Below, one piece after another: positions 6,728 through 7,917 of a DNA stretch of 7,917 nt. This DNA comes from a bacterium UBA2214 (GTDB lineage: Bacteria; Zhuqueibacterota; Zhuqueibacteria; Residuimicrobiales; Residuimicrobiaceae), in NCBI GenBank assembly GCA_002327255.1, contig DCUM01000094.1, positions 9,188-17,104 of the forward strand. The letters are read 5' to 3'. Numbering within the stretch: the stretch's first letter is position 1; the number at the start of each line of letters is the position of its first letter. The translations under genes were made by a program, and so were the position numbers. The notes under the pieces were generated by a model. The model was not told where the DNA came from and did no database searches. It saw nothing but the letters and a program-made list of their open reading frames with translations.

Positions 6728-7912
6728 ATGCTGACGAAAAAAGTGTTACTGTTATCAGGTCTTGCCCTGCTCCTCAGCATGGGATGCGATCGGGCCGTCC
6801 ATGAACCGGGTGCCTTCGGCCCTCTGCGCCTCCATTTCAGATATGTCGATGCACCCTCCGATCCCTCCATTTTTAACCCCGTCCAGCCAACGACCGCCCA
6901 TCTGGCCAGGTCGAGCCGCCTGGTCACAGATCAGGTACTGCTGCTCCACTGTGATGATGAATCCTTGTATGTCGGCCGGGATGCCACCCGTTATGGGAAT
7001 GATTTTGAACTCTTTGAAGTGCGCAGCGACTCCTCGGCCACGCCCGCTTTGAAAAAGGCTTTTGCCTTCAACGGCGACAATTCCTATGGCATCTCCCGGT
7101 ATTTTGGCGGCGGCGCCAGCGTCCTGCACGGCACCCATGGTGTGGAAATTTCGTTCTATATGTATATGGATAACGCCGAAGCCTATTATGAACAGCGCCT
7201 TTTTGATTGTCACGACAACCTCGGTGGCTACACCATCGGCACGAATTATGGCCACCTCTTTTTCAGTGTGCACCAGAATGGCATGACCGTGCTGGTCTCC
7301 GGCACGACGCGGTTGCTGCCCATGACCTGGTATCGGGTCGCCGCCCGCTTCGACCAGACGAATTTGACGCTGCAGCTCAATGGCACGGCGGAAGGGAGCA
7401 CGCCCATCACCGGTCCCATCACCGCCTCACGCCGCGCTGTGGTTTTGGGCGCCGGCTGGAACGGCGATATGATCGGTTATGGTTTTGCCGGGCGTCTCGA
7501 CGAGATCTCGGTGCGAACTACGGTGGATTATGTCGATTTCGATCTGATCCGTCTGGCGGTGATCGATCTCTCCGCGTATGAAACCCAGAATGCGTTTTAT
7601 GGTTCTGCGGCCTGGCAGGCCTATTGGGCGGAACTGGAAACCGTATTGGCGAATCCGACCCATATTCCCACCTGGGATGCCTACATGGGCTTGTGGTCGC
7701 GCCACTTCGATGTGCTTTCCGAGCAAAACCTCACCCTGAGCGGCGCCTTTGCCCAGGGCACCATCCGCGGCGTCGAGGGGATGAACCTGCTCGCCGTGGT
7801 GGGCGTGGAGAAGGGTGTGATCACCTACACCGGCCAGGGTTTTGTGCGGGTGCTGGGCGCGGCGGTCACGGATGCTCATCTGGAAATGTGGCCGTGGAAT
7901 GAGGGGATGTAG
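6728..7912 (+). CDS. lipoprotein with LamG/concanavalin-like jelly-roll domain
   Basis: A 394-aa protein from the preferred ATG. The N-terminus MLTKKVLLLSGLALLLSMGC is a lipoprotein signal with C20 as the probable lipidated cysteine. The lipobox (SMGC) is slightly atypical, and +2 is Asp. Residues about 70-265 look like a LamG-type (Laminin_G_3) jelly roll: opening LLLHCDDES, central AFNGDNSYG (113-121) and strand VEISFYMYM, MTWYRVAARFD, then the closing GRLDEISVR (255-263). Such domains usually bind glycans or other surface ligands. Residues 266-394 begin with an aromatic-rich helical stretch and end in short beta-type strands; I do not recognise a family there. The gene ends five bases before the window edge. 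Coupling to the barrel gene and the signal sequence suggest a cell-envelope, possibly surface-exposed, ligand-binding partner of the same system. Confidence 0.8.
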   Translation: MLTKKVLLLSGLALLLSMGCDRAVHEPGAFGPLRLHFRYVDAPSDPSIFNPVQPTTAHLARSSRLVTDQVLLLHCDDESLYVGRDATRYGNDFELFEVRSDSSATPALKKAFAFNGDNSYGISRYFGGGASVLHGTHGVEISFYMYMDNAEAYYEQRLFDCHDNLGGYTIGTNYGHLFFSVHQNGMTVLVSGTTRLLPMTWYRVAARFDQTNLTLQLNGTAEGSTPITGPITASRRAVVLGAGWNGDMIGYGFAGRLDEISVRTTVDYVDFDLIRLAVIDLSAYETQNAFYGSAAWQAYWAELETVLANPTHIPTWDAYMGLWSRHFDVLSEQNLTLSGAFAQGTIRGVEGMNLLAVVGVEKGVITYTGQGFVRVLGAAVTDAHLEMWPWNEGM

Positions 7913-7917
7913 ATCGT

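Noticed and set aside
1..7917. CRISPR arrays, tRNA or rRNA genes, insertion sequences
   Set aside because: No regularly spaced repeats, cloverleaf sequence, rRNA motifs, transposase or terminal inverted repeats were seen.

Overview
The window is GC-rich bacterial DNA carrying five genes, all on the + strand. It appears to come from a Gram-negative bacterium: there is one Sec-type signal peptide followed by a periplasmic-type protein, two lipoprotein signal sequences and one outer-membrane beta-barrel candidate. The carbamoyl-phosphate synthase large subunit is of the form I know from Bacteroidota-like bacteria and from animals, not the E. coli form. Together with GC-rich codon use, this suggests a member of the FCB superphylum or a neighbouring candidate phylum (inference; no marker gene settles it).

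Layout: positions 1-149 are a leader with a long GC-rich stem-loop and no gene I can support. carB fills 150-3350. A 101-base AT-rich gap (3351-3451) holds a plausible promoter and separates carB from what follows. From 3452 to 7912 four genes run head to tail with gaps of 42, 20 and 7 bases, each with a recognisable ribosome binding site, so they look like one transcription unit. In order they are: a secreted CsgG/FlgO-like protein with a C-terminal TPR; a lipoprotein with N-terminal TPRs, a CsgG/FlgO-like domain and another TPR; an outer-membrane beta-barrel candidate; and a lipoprotein with a LamG-like jelly-roll domain.

carB is pyrimidine/arginine housekeeping. The four-gene cluster is the notable part. 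Its first two proteins are clear paralogues, and the whole set is predicted to act at the cell envelope. The CsgG-like domains appear too short to contain the membrane hairpins that make the curli secretion pore, so a scaffold, sensor or assembly-factor role around the barrel is more likely than a pore. I do not recognise this gene set as a named system. Its function is unknown from sequence alone.
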